From an uncultured Hungatella sp. (lineage in GTDB: Bacteria > Bacillota > Clostridia > Lachnospirales > Lachnospiraceae), in the NCBI GenBank assembly GCA_959018155.1, contig CAUEKH010000018.1, positions 1 through 17,146 on the forward strand: 17,146 nt of DNA, written 5' to 3'. This document shows, piece by piece, positions 1 through 7,855 of the stretch. The translations under genes and the position numbers were made by a program. Position 1 is the stretch's first letter. Each line of letters starts with the position of its first letter. A model generated the notes under the pieces. It made no database searches and was not told where the DNA came from. It saw only the letters and a list, made by a program, of their open reading frames with translations.

Positions 1-1221
1 GTCATTACGTAGCATGGCGGACACCTCCTTTTGTATTGCCTTCCCATCTGAACCAAGAATTTCCAGAAATGCCTCTCCCATTTCCGCCCCCTCCCAGTTC
101 TCTACTTCTGTCACCAGTTCCTCCCCCGTCTCCCCCTGCATAATGCGAAACAGTGCTTCCGTCTTCTTTCGTTCCGGGGAAAATTTCATCAGCGCAGGCA
201 GCAAATCCTCCGCCCCTGCTGCATATGCCCGCAGCATCTTATTAAATACAGTCCGGCTCTCCCGTTCCCAGTGTTCAAGGTCATACTTTGTATTATGGAA
301 CAGAACAGGACACCCTGTCTCATACAGCTGCCAGGCGCGAAGTCCCGCCAGAACACTTAAATACCAGAATCCCCTGACTTTAACGTAATCCCTGGCCTGA
401 ACACAGACATCTTCTGAATCAATACGCATCTGTAATTCCATATAGTGACAGATATCCACAAATGCCTTCTTATCATACGCCTCACTGTACATTCCATGGG
501 TTGCGCTGTCATCAGCCGTTCCCCTGGCTAACTGCCTGATTGTCGCTGTAAGCAGCCAGGAACGATCCACCTTCTCAGAATCCCTGTCAAAATCAAGGGA
601 GGTCATTCGAATATCCGGCAGCTTCTTTTTTGCCGGCTTTTCCTTTTTACCCAAGGGTCTGTCACGCATAAAATCTTCCCCCAACAGCGTCGGCAGCGCC
701 CTGTTTTTCATCATCTCAAGGAAATTCTTTTTCTCTTTACCTGAAACCTGTTCCACCTCTCTGGCACATTCCATCTGAAAAGCGTAAATTCTTTCCACCG
801 CGTCTCTGTCCGTCCCCGTCAGTTCCCTGAATTTCTCAATCAGACGCATCTGACGCCTCGCCATCTCCAGCGCTTTCTTCCCATCCTTTTCGGCCACCGC
901 ATAGAAGTAATCATAGATATCCTGCACCACGAAAAGAGCCATTTCCTCCCACCCGTCGCGCGGCTCGAAAAAGCTCTCCTCCACTGCCAGGATATACTGT
1001 TCATCCATGGAATATCCGGTAACTAACGCTTTCCAGAATCGTTCCACGGTTTTATCCAGAAATTTTGACATATCAAAAAATCTGTCCTGTGCCAGAGCCT
1101 TATAAACCACATACTCCTGGCTGATACAGATAAGACCGATTACCCCCATTTTCCAGAAAGGCGCTTTCTTAAATCTGGCATTGAACTGCAAAAAACAGTC
1201 CTCATCTAACAGATCTGTCAT
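1..1221 (-). CDS. Unknown protein, 3' end outside window (possible DUF416-like N-terminal region)
   Basis: An uninterrupted frame of 407 codons starts at ATG 1219-1221 and is still open at base 1, so the stop codon lies outside the window. The start is supported by AGGAG nine bases upstream. The protein begins MTDLLDEDCFLQFNARF and is rich in Trp, Glu and Lys, with no signal peptide or obvious membrane segment, so it is probably cytosolic. About 200 residues of helical character are followed by a Lys-rich linker (around 205-215, GKKEKPAKKK) and a second region of about 190 residues. The first 130 residues have a helix pattern reminiscent of DUF416 (YjaG) proteins: an FxxxPFW start, an FLDKTVERFWKAL helix, then a D-Y-x-Y helix. 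This resemblance is weak and made by eye. It lies downstream of the ATPase cassette after a 183-base gap. The frame is real; the function is unknown. Confidence 0.75.
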   Translation of the reverse strand, partial: MTDLLDEDCFLQFNARFKKAPFWKMGVIGLICISQEYVVYKALAQDRFFDMSKFLDKTVERFWKALVTGYSMDEQYILAVEESFFEPRDGWEEMALFVVQDIYDYFYAVAEKDGKKALEMARRQMRLIEKFRELTGTDRDAVERIYAFQMECAREVEQVSGKEKKNFLEMMKNRALPTLLGEDFMRDRPLGKKEKPAKKKLPDIRMTSLDFDRDSEKVDRSWLLTATIRQLARGTADDSATHGMYSEAYDKKAFVDICHYMELQMRIDSEDVCVQARDYVKVRGFWYLSVLAGLRAWQLYETGCPVLFHNTKYDLEHWERESRTVFNKMLRAYAAGAEDLLPALMKFSPERKKTEALFRIMQGETGEELVTEVENWEGAEMGEAFLEILGSDGKAIQKEVSAMLRND

Positions 1222-1404
1222 TGATAGTAACTCCTTTCCTCCCTGCTCTTCTTTTCCTGGAACACTGTTCAATTGTCTTCCCAATTCCGTTCTTTCCCAC
1301 AACAGCTACTTTTTCTTTCCCTTTTTACCTTGAAAAAGAGATTCTGAAAAATATCCTGCGTGTCACTCCTGTTCTGTCATTCAGATAAAAGTCTGTTAAT
1401 TTGG
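1222..1404. other. Intergenic gap with no clear terminator or promoter
   Basis: This gap separates the ATPase gene from the partial downstream gene. I find the downstream gene's ribosome binding site (AGGAG at its lower end). I see no convincing GC-rich hairpin followed by a T run on the minus strand, and no good -35/-10 pair. Read-through from the cassette into the partial gene is therefore possible. Confidence 0.4.
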
Positions 1405-2379
1405 TTATTCCGTTAATTTAATTCCAACCATGGTCCCGCAAATCTTTGCCTGAATATTCTTCTGTAAGTATACCGGGTTAAGTTTTTTCTTTGAATATCT
1501 TAAATAACTGTCCTTCGTTTCTTCAACTAATAATGTGGTAAAATATCTTTCCCAACTGAAATATTTGCTGCTCTCAACATAGTTCTGCGGGCTTTCAAGA
1601 ATTGTATCAATCTTCTTATCTCCAGCCAGGATCCCGGACTTAAGAATTATCCATTCAAACGATTCCGGAAGGTATAGAACCAGATTTTTCCTGCTTTGAA
1701 TTAATTTCACCATGCGATCCATTTCCGCACCAAACGCCGCACCATCTGCTATTACAAGTAATTTTAGATCATCTCCACATTTTATAGACTCGCTGAATAC
1801 ATTGGATTTTCCATTTGCACTTACTACTGTCCAATCCTTATTTTTCGACAATTCGTCATAAAATTGAAAACCGGAATTTGAATCTTCTACAATCACTTTA
1901 TCGGGTGTTACTGCTCCATAATACAGTTCTTCTCCATAAATATGATAGAGTTCATTATATGTTTGTCTTAAAGAACCATACTTTCCTGATTCTCGAATCC
2001 CATAGATTTCTTCCGCACTGTACGGCAGATTGACCAGTCCTTCTCTTGTTACAATCACATAGTAATTATCAGATTTCTGCGCAGTTCTCGCAAATTCATC
2101 AGTAAGAACAAAATCATTTCCTTCATCAATAAAAATGATCCGATCATTCATAGAAGTAAGCAGTGTCTTCCAGTCCCTTCCCGAAAGGACAGAACATACC
2201 TTTTTGCAGGTCAATTCTACACCACTTGATGTTCCATTTTCGTAATAATCCTGAATCATCTCAATCAGTGTTGTCTTTCCCGTTGCACTGTCGCCTTTTA
2301 TAATCGTGATATTTCTCCTTATTTCAAAATCGTAACGGATCAAAGAGTTCCGGACAACAATTCTATAACTTCCTATCAT
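1405..2379 (-). CDS. Small P-loop ATPase with TOPRIM-like C-terminal half
   Basis: The protein is 324 residues from the chosen start. Residues 29-37 form a Walker A motif (GDSATGKTT) and 81-86 a Walker B (IIFIDE, with D85 and E86). The ATPase region is compact, about 120 residues, with no visible ABC signature. The second half has a TOPRIM-like arrangement: E165 in VIVEDSNSG, G190 in SANGKSN, and D212 in LLVIADGAAFG. That order recalls OLD-family nucleases, although the usual DxD is DGA here. The start at 2379 is preferred over an in-frame ATG at 2412 because AGGAG lies seven bases before it and overlaps the TAG stop of the upstream gene. That implies translational coupling with the DUF4869-like protein. 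Some databases, as I recall, label relatives as initiation factor 2, which the motifs do not support. Function is unknown; the nuclease reading is inference. Confidence 0.8.
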   Translation of the reverse strand: MIGSYRIVVRNSLIRYDFEIRRNITIIKGDSATGKTTLIEMIQDYYENGTSSGVELTCKKVCSVLSGRDWKTLLTSMNDRIIFIDEGNDFVLTDEFARTAQKSDNYYVIVTREGLVNLPYSAEEIYGIRESGKYGSLRQTYNELYHIYGEELYYGAVTPDKVIVEDSNSGFQFYDELSKNKDWTVVSANGKSNVFSESIKCGDDLKLLVIADGAAFGAEMDRMVKLIQSRKNLVLYLPESFEWIILKSGILAGDKKIDTILESPQNYVESSKYFSWERYFTTLLVEETKDSYLRYSKKKLNPVYLQKNIQAKICGTMVGIKLTE

Positions 2380-2389
2380 TTTCCATCTC

Positions 2390-2830
2390 CTATCGTACGA
2401 ATAACCCTGCAACTGGTATTAATTCTTTCATACTGTGCACAATCTGGTTTGTATTCAGGACTTTAATTGAGAAATATCCGTCTCCAAAATCCATAATATG
2501 GCGTAAATTAACCATTACATCACGTTTTTCACCGATTTTCAAAAGCCATCTGGCACAATTATCACCACATGCAGAAGCATTAAAAACCTTATCTGGAACA
2601 TGATTGATCAGAATCAGTGTCTTTACTCCACCGGACAATTCTCTGGGGGTAATTCCGCCCAGGACTGGACTGTCAATAATACGCGGACCTATTACTGTAG
2701 ATTTATCCACATCTTTAATCATTTCTTTCGTAAACTCATCCATAATCCAGGAATCTTCGTATACATTTTTAAAATAAACAGCCGGATTATAGATTGAATC
2801 CGGCATGTCTCCGTAATAGATGTTCAACAT
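2390..2830 (-). CDS. DUF4869-like protein
   Basis: This 146-residue protein opens MLNIYYGDMPDSIYNP and contains the segments SGGVKTLILI, ACGDNCARWLL and NLRHIMDFGD. I recognise this pattern as DUF4869, a family I associate with Lachnospiraceae and related Clostridia. No function is known to me. It has no signal peptide, membrane segment or recognised catalytic motif. Two cysteines and an aspartate sit close together in CGDNC, which could bind metal but may be coincidental. The start is supported by GGAG nine bases upstream. Its stop overlaps the ribosome binding site of the ATPase gene, so the two are one transcription and translation unit. The pair looks more AT-rich than the mgl and recA regions, consistent with transfer. 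The family call is by recognition only. Confidence 0.8.
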   Translation of the reverse strand: MLNIYYGDMPDSIYNPAVYFKNVYEDSWIMDEFTKEMIKDVDKSTVIGPRIIDSPVLGGITPRELSGGVKTLILINHVPDKVFNASACGDNCARWLLKIGEKRDVMVNLRHIMDFGDGYFSIKVLNTNQIVHSMKELIPVAGLFVR

Positions 2831-2889
2831 ACAATCTCACTCCATTTTCTCTATACTTAAGCATAAAATATCACAGACATCGTAATCTG

Positions 2890-2918
2890 ATGATACACCA
2901 AAATTACTTTTCGTGCAA
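2890..2918 (-). promoter_or_regulatory. Probable sigma-A promoter for the DUF4869/ATPase cassette
   Basis: On the minus strand TTGCAC (2913-2918) and TATCAT (2890-2895) are separated by exactly 17 bases. The promoter starts just past the T run of the mgl terminator, so the cassette is insulated from the transporter operon. The leader is about 50 bases and contains a near-palindrome at 2852-2865 (TATACTTAAGCATA), which could be an operator. Confidence 0.55.
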
Positions 2919-2935
2919 CTTGAAGTATTTTCAAC

Positions 2936-2992
2936 AAAAAGACATAGAAGACTTTGCTTTTGTATTTCAGCAAAATTCTCCTATGTCTTTTT
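2936..2992 (-). terminator. Intrinsic terminator after mglC
   Basis: The arms AAAAAGACATAG (2936-2947) and CTATGTCTTTTT (2981-2992) are perfectly complementary over 12 bases. A second inner pairing (TTTGCT with AGCAAA) extends the hairpin. On the minus strand it ends in five Ts, 67 bases past the mglC stop. The symmetric A and T ends mean it could also stop plus-strand transcription. Confidence 0.8.
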
Positions 2993-3058
2993 ACTCTGTT
3001 CCAGCCCGATTAAGCAGAACACGATTCTGTCATTCCGACATGTTTCCAGGTCTTAAAA

Positions 3059-4720
3059 TTATTTCTTCTGCACATATTTCAAACAGTCAAGCGTTACAGC
3101 CGTAATAATGATAATTCCTTCGAACACGAACTGAAGGTTCGTATCAATACCAAGAATTGTAAGGGAGTAGATCAGCACGGTGAAGATCAGGACACCGACT
3201 ACTACGCCTGATATTTTACCGATACCACCGGTAAAGGATACGCCGCCAACTACGCAGGCCGCGATGGCGTCCATTTCCCAGCCCTGGCCGTAAGCTGCGG
3301 AACCGGAGCCTACCATTCTTGCACATTCCAGCCAGGAACCGAATCCGTAGAGGATACCTGCAAGGATAAATGCTCCCATGGTTACCCAGAATACGGAAAT
3401 ACCGGAAACTGCCGCTGCCTCGGGGTTACCGCCGACTGCGTATAAATTCTTGCCGAATGTCGTCTTGTTCCAGATAAACCAGACAATTACAATTGCAGCT
3501 ATCGCCCAGAGGATGATGGTCGGGAAGCCATTTAATCTCGGGATAATCATCTTCGGGATAGAAGGTTCAATGGCACCGAAGGATACACCTTTAGTCGCGT
3601 ACGTAACAAGACCGAAGATTACCAGCATGTTCGCCATGGTCGAAATGAAAGGATGCATCTTAAATCTGGCGGTAAAGAAGCCACCGATTGCAGTAAAGAA
3701 TGTACAGAGAACGATACACATTACCAGCGCCAGAATGACCCTTACGCCAATGGGAAGGCCCGTAAAGTCAAAGACATGGCCAAATACCGCGCCTGTGTTG
3801 ATGCCCTGGTGCATGATGATGGTCGCCGTCGTCATCCCCATACCAACCATACGACCGATGGAAAGGTCCGTACCGGTTAAGAGGATTAACCCTGCTACGC
3901 CGAGAGCAAGGAACATTCTCGGAGATGCCTGCTGTAAAATATTTAAAATATTATTATACGTAAGAAGCGGTACGCCCTTAATAATCGGTGTGGCAATACA
4001 CAGGCCAATAAAAATCAGGATAATCGCGATATACAGACCATTCTGCAGGAAGAATTCCCTGCGGTTGAATGTATATTTATAATTCTCCCACTTCTGCGCT
4101 CTCGACTCCATAAAGGTAAATTTGGAGATGCGGAGAAGATCAATCAAATGATACTGCCATACAAATGCGGCGTGTCTTCTGTCCTTGATCTGCTGAAGTT
4201 CCTTTTCCAGATCCATTTTCGCATCAAACATCCGGTTCTTGTGGACGTACTTTTCATCCTTAATCTCCTGATGATCCGTAATCTTTGCCAGCGTGTCCTG
4301 ATGCTCTTTCTCCAACTCCGCAATTTTATTGCGGTACTTCTCTTTTGCCAGTATTTCTTCCTGTACGCAGCTTGCCTTCAGCGGCTGATAGTAGTCCTTG
4401 TCAAAATGCGCCTTGAGATACGCTATCGCGTCCGCGATTAATTTGGAAATCTCATCTTTGTTCTTTGCCTCAACTGCTTTTGCTTTTTCCAGTTCCGCTT
4501 TGTATGCTGCGATCCTGTTTTCTTTTTCTTCTTTTGAAATACTGCGGTCTCTCTTTAATGCGTCTATATTATTCTGAAGAGCGACTGCCCTGTTTGTACC
4601 GTCCGCTCTGAGGCTGTCGATCTTACTCTGAATCTTACCAACATAATCCTCAATTGGCTGGCGCAGCTTCATTTCCTGTTCAGCTGTTAGAGTCTTACCA
4701 TTTCCATTCGCCATATCCAT
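3059..4720 (-). CDS. mglC: Galactose/methyl-galactoside ABC transporter permease MglC with N-terminal coiled-coil extension
   Basis: This is the membrane-spanning subunit of the CUT2-type sugar importer with MglA and MglB. From the chosen start it has 553 residues against about 336 for E. coli MglC. The first 225 or so residues are hydrophilic and rich in Lys, Glu, Ala and Gln with heptad-like spacing, so they are probably cytoplasmic coiled coil. The permease proper begins near residue 228 with the hydrophobic stretch YIAIILIFIGLCIATP. It contains LLTGTDLSIGRMVG, VGGNPEAAAVSGI and CVVGGVSFTGGIG, all typical of the BPD_transp_2 permease family. TTG at 4723, ATG at 4720 and ATG at 4714 are all possible starts after GGGGGAG; I chose the first ATG. 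The gene follows mglA after 12 bases. The frame is continuous with no sign of a fusion by frameshift. Confidence 0.92.
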   Translation of the reverse strand: MDMANGNGKTLTAEQEMKLRQPIEDYVGKIQSKIDSLRADGTNRAVALQNNIDALKRDRSISKEEKENRIAAYKAELEKAKAVEAKNKDEISKLIADAIAYLKAHFDKDYYQPLKASCVQEEILAKEKYRNKIAELEKEHQDTLAKITDHQEIKDEKYVHKNRMFDAKMDLEKELQQIKDRRHAAFVWQYHLIDLLRISKFTFMESRAQKWENYKYTFNRREFFLQNGLYIAIILIFIGLCIATPIIKGVPLLTYNNILNILQQASPRMFLALGVAGLILLTGTDLSIGRMVGMGMTTATIIMHQGINTGAVFGHVFDFTGLPIGVRVILALVMCIVLCTFFTAIGGFFTARFKMHPFISTMANMLVIFGLVTYATKGVSFGAIEPSIPKMIIPRLNGFPTIILWAIAAIVIVWFIWNKTTFGKNLYAVGGNPEAAAVSGISVFWVTMGAFILAGILYGFGSWLECARMVGSGSAAYGQGWEMDAIAACVVGGVSFTGGIGKISGVVVGVLIFTVLIYSLTILGIDTNLQFVFEGIIIITAVTLDCLKYVQKK

Positions 4721-4732
4721 CAATCTCCCCCA

Positions 4733-6241
4733 TTATAGGTATTTTGCACTGAGTCTTAAAAGTTCTTCCTGGTTCGTCTCTTTTGTGTTGACAATCCCGG
4801 AGAGCCGTCCATTGGACATAACACCAATACGGTTGGTGATACCCAGAATCTCCGGCATCTCAGAAGAAACAACGATAATCGTCTTCCCCTGCTTCGCCAT
4901 ACTGATGATCAACTCATATATTTCGTATTTTGCGCCAACATCAATTCCTCTCGTAGGTTCATCCATCATAAATACCTGCGGCTCGCGCTCCAGCCATTTT
5001 CCGAAAATTACCTTCTGCTGGTTGCCGCCGGAAAGGCTCGAGATCATATCATCCGGCCCCATGCACTTCGTGTGCATGATTTTGATTTCCTTTGAAGTCG
5101 CCTTAACCATCTTTACGTCAGAAAGCGCAAATCCGGTCTTGTACTGTTCCAGATTCGCAATGGTGGTATTAAATGTAAGATCACCCTTCATGAAAAGGCC
5201 ATTTGCCTTTCGTTCCTCGGTAATCATGGCAAACCCGTGTTCCATGGCTTCCTTCGCACTGCTGAAATTCATCAGGCGGTTGTTAAAATAAACACGCCCG
5301 GCCGCTCTGGTGCGGACGCCAAAAATTGTTTCCAGCAGTTCCGTACGTCCTGCGCCAACCAGGCCATACAAACCGAAGATTTCCCCTTCTCTCACATCGA
5401 ATGAAACATCCTGCAAATGTGGTTCAAACTTCGTGGACAGATGCTGGATCGATAAAATTACATCCTTGGGGGTATTGTCAACCGGCGGGAACCGGTTGTC
5501 AAGAGAACGGCCAACCATAGCCGCAATCAGTTCATTCATGTTCGCATCCTTCGTACTCTTTGTCATAACCAGGTTGCCATCACGAAGTACTGAAATCTCG
5601 TCACATATTTCAAAAATCTCATCCATCTTATGAGAAATATAGATCAGGGCAATTCCCTGTTCTTTTAACATCCTCATCATCTCGAAGAGTTTATCCACTT
5701 CCTGCACCGTCAAGGAGGAAGTCGGCTCATCGAGTACTATTACCTGGGAATTATAGGAGATCGCCTTGGCGATTTCACACATCTGCCTCTGTGATACGGA
5801 CATATTCCGCATGGGCTGGGTTAAATTGACCGTCATGCCCAGCTTTCTGAACAGTTCGGAGGCCTCTTTCTTCATTCTGCCTTCATCAACAATTCCCATG
5901 GAATTGACCGGATAACGCCCGAGGAAAAGATTGTCGATTACATTTCTCTCCAGACACTGATTCAGTTCCTGGTGAACCATCGCAATGCCGTTTTCAAGGG
6001 CATCCTTCGGTCCGGAAAAGCTGACTTCTTTTCCCTTTAAGAAGATATTTCCCTCGTCCTTCTGGTACGTGCCAAAAAGGCACTTCATCATGGTTGACTT
6101 ACCGGCGCCGTTCTCACCCATAAGCCCCATAACAGTTCCGCGCTTCACATCGAGATTGATATGATCCAGAACTCTGTTTCGGCCAAAGGACTTGCTCATA
6201 CCGCGTATGGATAAGACGATATCATCTTTCTTATCTGCCAT
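4733..6241 (-). CDS. mglA: Galactose/methyl-galactoside ABC transporter ATPase MglA
   Basis: A cytoplasmic protein of 502 residues with two nucleotide-binding domains in tandem, the usual design and length for CUT2 importers; it powers sugar import through MglC. Domain 1 has Walker A GENGAGKST (42-50), Q-loop MVHQE (88-92), a degenerate signature MSVSQRQM (147-154), Walker B VIVLDEP (167-173) and switch His204. Domain 2 has a degenerate Walker A (GLVGAGRT, 293-300), an intact LSGGNQQ (403-409), MMDEPTRGID (425-434), and SSE where domain 1 has its switch His. Such asymmetry is normal in this family: only one composite site is expected to be fully active. GGAG lies eight bases before the ATG. 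A hairpin separates it from mglB, and mglC follows after 12 bases. Confidence 0.96.
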   Translation of the reverse strand: MADKKDDIVLSIRGMSKSFGRNRVLDHINLDVKRGTVMGLMGENGAGKSTMMKCLFGTYQKDEGNIFLKGKEVSFSGPKDALENGIAMVHQELNQCLERNVIDNLFLGRYPVNSMGIVDEGRMKKEASELFRKLGMTVNLTQPMRNMSVSQRQMCEIAKAISYNSQVIVLDEPTSSLTVQEVDKLFEMMRMLKEQGIALIYISHKMDEIFEICDEISVLRDGNLVMTKSTKDANMNELIAAMVGRSLDNRFPPVDNTPKDVILSIQHLSTKFEPHLQDVSFDVREGEIFGLYGLVGAGRTELLETIFGVRTRAAGRVYFNNRLMNFSSAKEAMEHGFAMITEERKANGLFMKGDLTFNTTIANLEQYKTGFALSDVKMVKATSKEIKIMHTKCMGPDDMISSLSGGNQQKVIFGKWLEREPQVFMMDEPTRGIDVGAKYEIYELIISMAKQGKTIIVVSSEMPEILGITNRIGVMSNGRLSGIVNTKETNQEELLRLSAKYL

Positions 6242-6325
6242 TATTTTTACTCCTCTGCTTATAAAAACGCCTGATTATCTGACGATACTGCACGCTTCGC
6301 ACAGATTACCGCTGCCAGAGAGGTT

Positions 6326-6351
6326 ATTAGGGAGAATTTCTTCTCCCTAAT
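6326..6351 (-). promoter_or_regulatory. Intercistronic stem-loop between mglB and mglA
   Basis: ATTAGGGAGAA (6326-6336) pairs perfectly with TTCTCCCTAAT (6341-6351) around a four-base loop. No T run follows on the minus strand, so it is not a standard terminator. It sits 33 bases after the mglB stop. Such hairpins commonly protect the upstream message from 3' exonucleases, which would let the binding protein be made in excess over the ATPase and permease. The role here is inference; the structure is plain in the sequence. Confidence 0.65.
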
Positions 6352-6383
6352 GACCTGCCCATCTTTATTGGATTTATCGGATA

Positions 6384-7724
6384 TTACTGATCAAGTAAAG
6401 ATGTATAAGAAGCTGCGTTATCCGTCTTAACCATGTTAATCGCGAATGCGTCATACTGGCTTGGATTTCCAAGACGGTTTGTGATATTGGACTCTGTCTG
6501 GCCATCACCACCGATGTACTCAACCTTTAAGTTAAGGAGCTTGTCATACTTCTGAAGAAGCGGCTGATACGTGGAACCTAAGAAGTTATCTGCTGAGTTG
6601 TAGATATTTAACCATACCTTTTTCTCAGGATGAGCTGCTGCGTCAAGCTGATTGGATACCGGTGCGTAAACCATGGTTGAATCCATGAAATCTTTATAGT
6701 TGTCAGCGGTAACAGCAACATTTAATGCGTAGTAGGAACGCTCGTCTGCTTTGTATACGTATACGTCTTTACTCAGAACGTTGCCTGCGTCGTCTGCTGT
6801 GCCGATACCAGTATCAATATCTACTCCATCGAGAGCGTTACGAAGAACACGAAGTGTTAAATATGCCTGAACATCTGCGTGCTGGCTGATGGTTCCGCCG
6901 TAGCCTTCTGCGATTGCTGCTACTGCGTCACTGTTTGCATCGTAACCGAATGTAGGAACGTTGTTGTCCTTGGACCATGCGTTGAACATTGACATGCCCA
7001 TACCATCATTATTGGAAGCAACAATATCAATCTGTTCGCCAAATGAGGAAGCCCAGGTACCGATTCCGTTACCAGCTGTAGCCGCATCCCATGTAGCGCC
7101 TGCGGAGTTCTTCATTTCCTGAGAAGCAAGTTCCCGGACTACGTATGTCTTTCCGCCGATTTCCATTTTTCCATCCTGTACGATCGATGATGTACCGTCT
7201 GTATTCGTACCAATCGGATCGCTGTTGACATTGCCGTCTTTCTCCACCGCTGTTCCCAGTGCCTTACGGACGCCTCTCGTACGTGCGATAGAATCGTTAT
7301 GTCCGATATCACCGATTGCCAGAACGTATCCGATCACTCCATCGCCATTGCGGTCAATGGTATCGATGTTCTTCTCGATGTAATCCTTAACCATGGTACC
7401 CTGAAGTTCTGCACCCTGGTTGGCATCGAATCCTACGTAATATGTATTCGCGTTGTAATTTAAAGCATTCATATCAAGCTGGCCAGTCGCACTGCTGGAT
7501 GGCTGACGGTTAAACCATACTAAAGGTTTATCCTTGTTTTCCACCTTTGCGTCAGCAGCTTTTGTCTCTGCCGGTGCAGCCGTTGTCTCTCCTGCCGCTG
7601 CAGCTGTCGTCTCTGCCGGCGCGGCTGTTGTCGGTGTCTCTGCTTTCTTGGAGCCACATCCTGCCATGGAAAATACCATCGTGGATGCCATACCTACTGC
7701 TACTACTTTTTTCAGTAATTTCAT
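6384..7724 (-). CDS. mglB: Galactose/glucose-binding lipoprotein MglB, circularly permuted
   Basis: This is the substrate-binding subunit of the importer, 446 residues, anchored outside the membrane. Residues 1-23 are a lipoprotein signal ending in SMAGC (Cys23). Residues 25-65 are a Thr/Ala/Pro/Glu-rich tether. The fold then begins at strand 4 (PLVWFNRQPS, 67-76), where normal family members already have about 85 residues of first lobe. That missing segment is at the C-terminus (about 368-446: VWLNIYNSADNF, GGDGQ, DAFAINMVK). Predicted sugar-contact residues, matched by eye to E. coli MglB, are kept across the break: N72, H142, D144, R148, W212, N239, D262, D379 and F381; E. coli Asn256 becomes Q281. 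The calcium loop is partly kept (D124, N126, D128, D233). GGAGG lies seven bases before the ATG. The frame is continuous, so this is not a frameshift. An oligosaccharide or other hexose ligand remains possible. Confidence 0.93.
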   Translation of the reverse strand: MKLLKKVVAVGMASTMVFSMAGCGSKKAETPTTAAPAETTAAAAGETTAAPAETKAADAKVENKDKPLVWFNRQPSSSATGQLDMNALNYNANTYYVGFDANQGAELQGTMVKDYIEKNIDTIDRNGDGVIGYVLAIGDIGHNDSIARTRGVRKALGTAVEKDGNVNSDPIGTNTDGTSSIVQDGKMEIGGKTYVVRELASQEMKNSAGATWDAATAGNGIGTWASSFGEQIDIVASNNDGMGMSMFNAWSKDNNVPTFGYDANSDAVAAIAEGYGGTISQHADVQAYLTLRVLRNALDGVDIDTGIGTADDAGNVLSKDVYVYKADERSYYALNVAVTADNYKDFMDSTMVYAPVSNQLDAAAHPEKKVWLNIYNSADNFLGSTYQPLLQKYDKLLNLKVEYIGGDGQTESNITNRLGNPSQYDAFAINMVKTDNAASYTSLLDQ

Positions 7725-7790
7725 GATAAATCCTCCCTAAATATAGTATAGTTTTTGCCGATTCGTCATTTTATCCTCATCGACACCCAT

Positions 7791-7819
7791 ATCATACCTT
7801 TATTTAGGGCATATTTCCA
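7791..7819 (-). promoter_or_regulatory. Probable promoter for mglBAC
   Basis: TGGAAA (7814-7819) and TATGAT (7791-7796) on the minus strand are spaced by 17 bases, giving a leader of about 60 bases. The -35 region overlaps the inverted repeat CATATTTCCATATG (7810-7823), a plausible operator. The gap upstream has no visible terminator after the 7912-8943 gene, so read-through from the sensor operon may add to expression. Confidence 0.45.
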
Positions 7820-7855
7820 TATGATTTTTTTCTGTTTTATATAGAATTTCTTAGA

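Noticed and set aside
14..388. Plus-strand frame of 124 codons at the left edge
   Set aside because: It lies opposite an unbroken minus-strand frame of 407 codons with a good ribosome binding site. Its own translation is Ser/Pro/Arg-rich, as expected of an antisense shadow.
2380..2412. ATPase gene starting at the upstream ATG (11 extra residues)
   Set aside because: That start overlaps the DUF4869-like gene by 23 bases and has no clear ribosome binding site, whereas the ATG at 2379 has AGGAG seven bases before it.
2794..3105. Plus-strand frame across the mglC/DUF4869 gap
   Set aside because: It crosses the terminator hairpin and the cassette promoter, overlaps the ends of two real genes, and has no recognisable domain.
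3378..4082. Plus-strand frame of 234 codons inside mglC
   Set aside because: It is antisense to the well-recognised permease core, has no recognisable domain or ribosome binding site, and reads as a low-information shadow.
6384..7724. Odd MglB layout as a frameshift, truncation or two fused genes
   Set aside because: The frame is continuous, the signal peptide is at the front, no lobe segment is duplicated, and both pieces keep matching pocket residues. Circular permutation explains this better.
7534..7740. Plus-strand Ala/Val/Ser-rich frame
   Set aside because: Its composition is the antisense image of the Thr/Ala/Pro/Glu tether of MglB.
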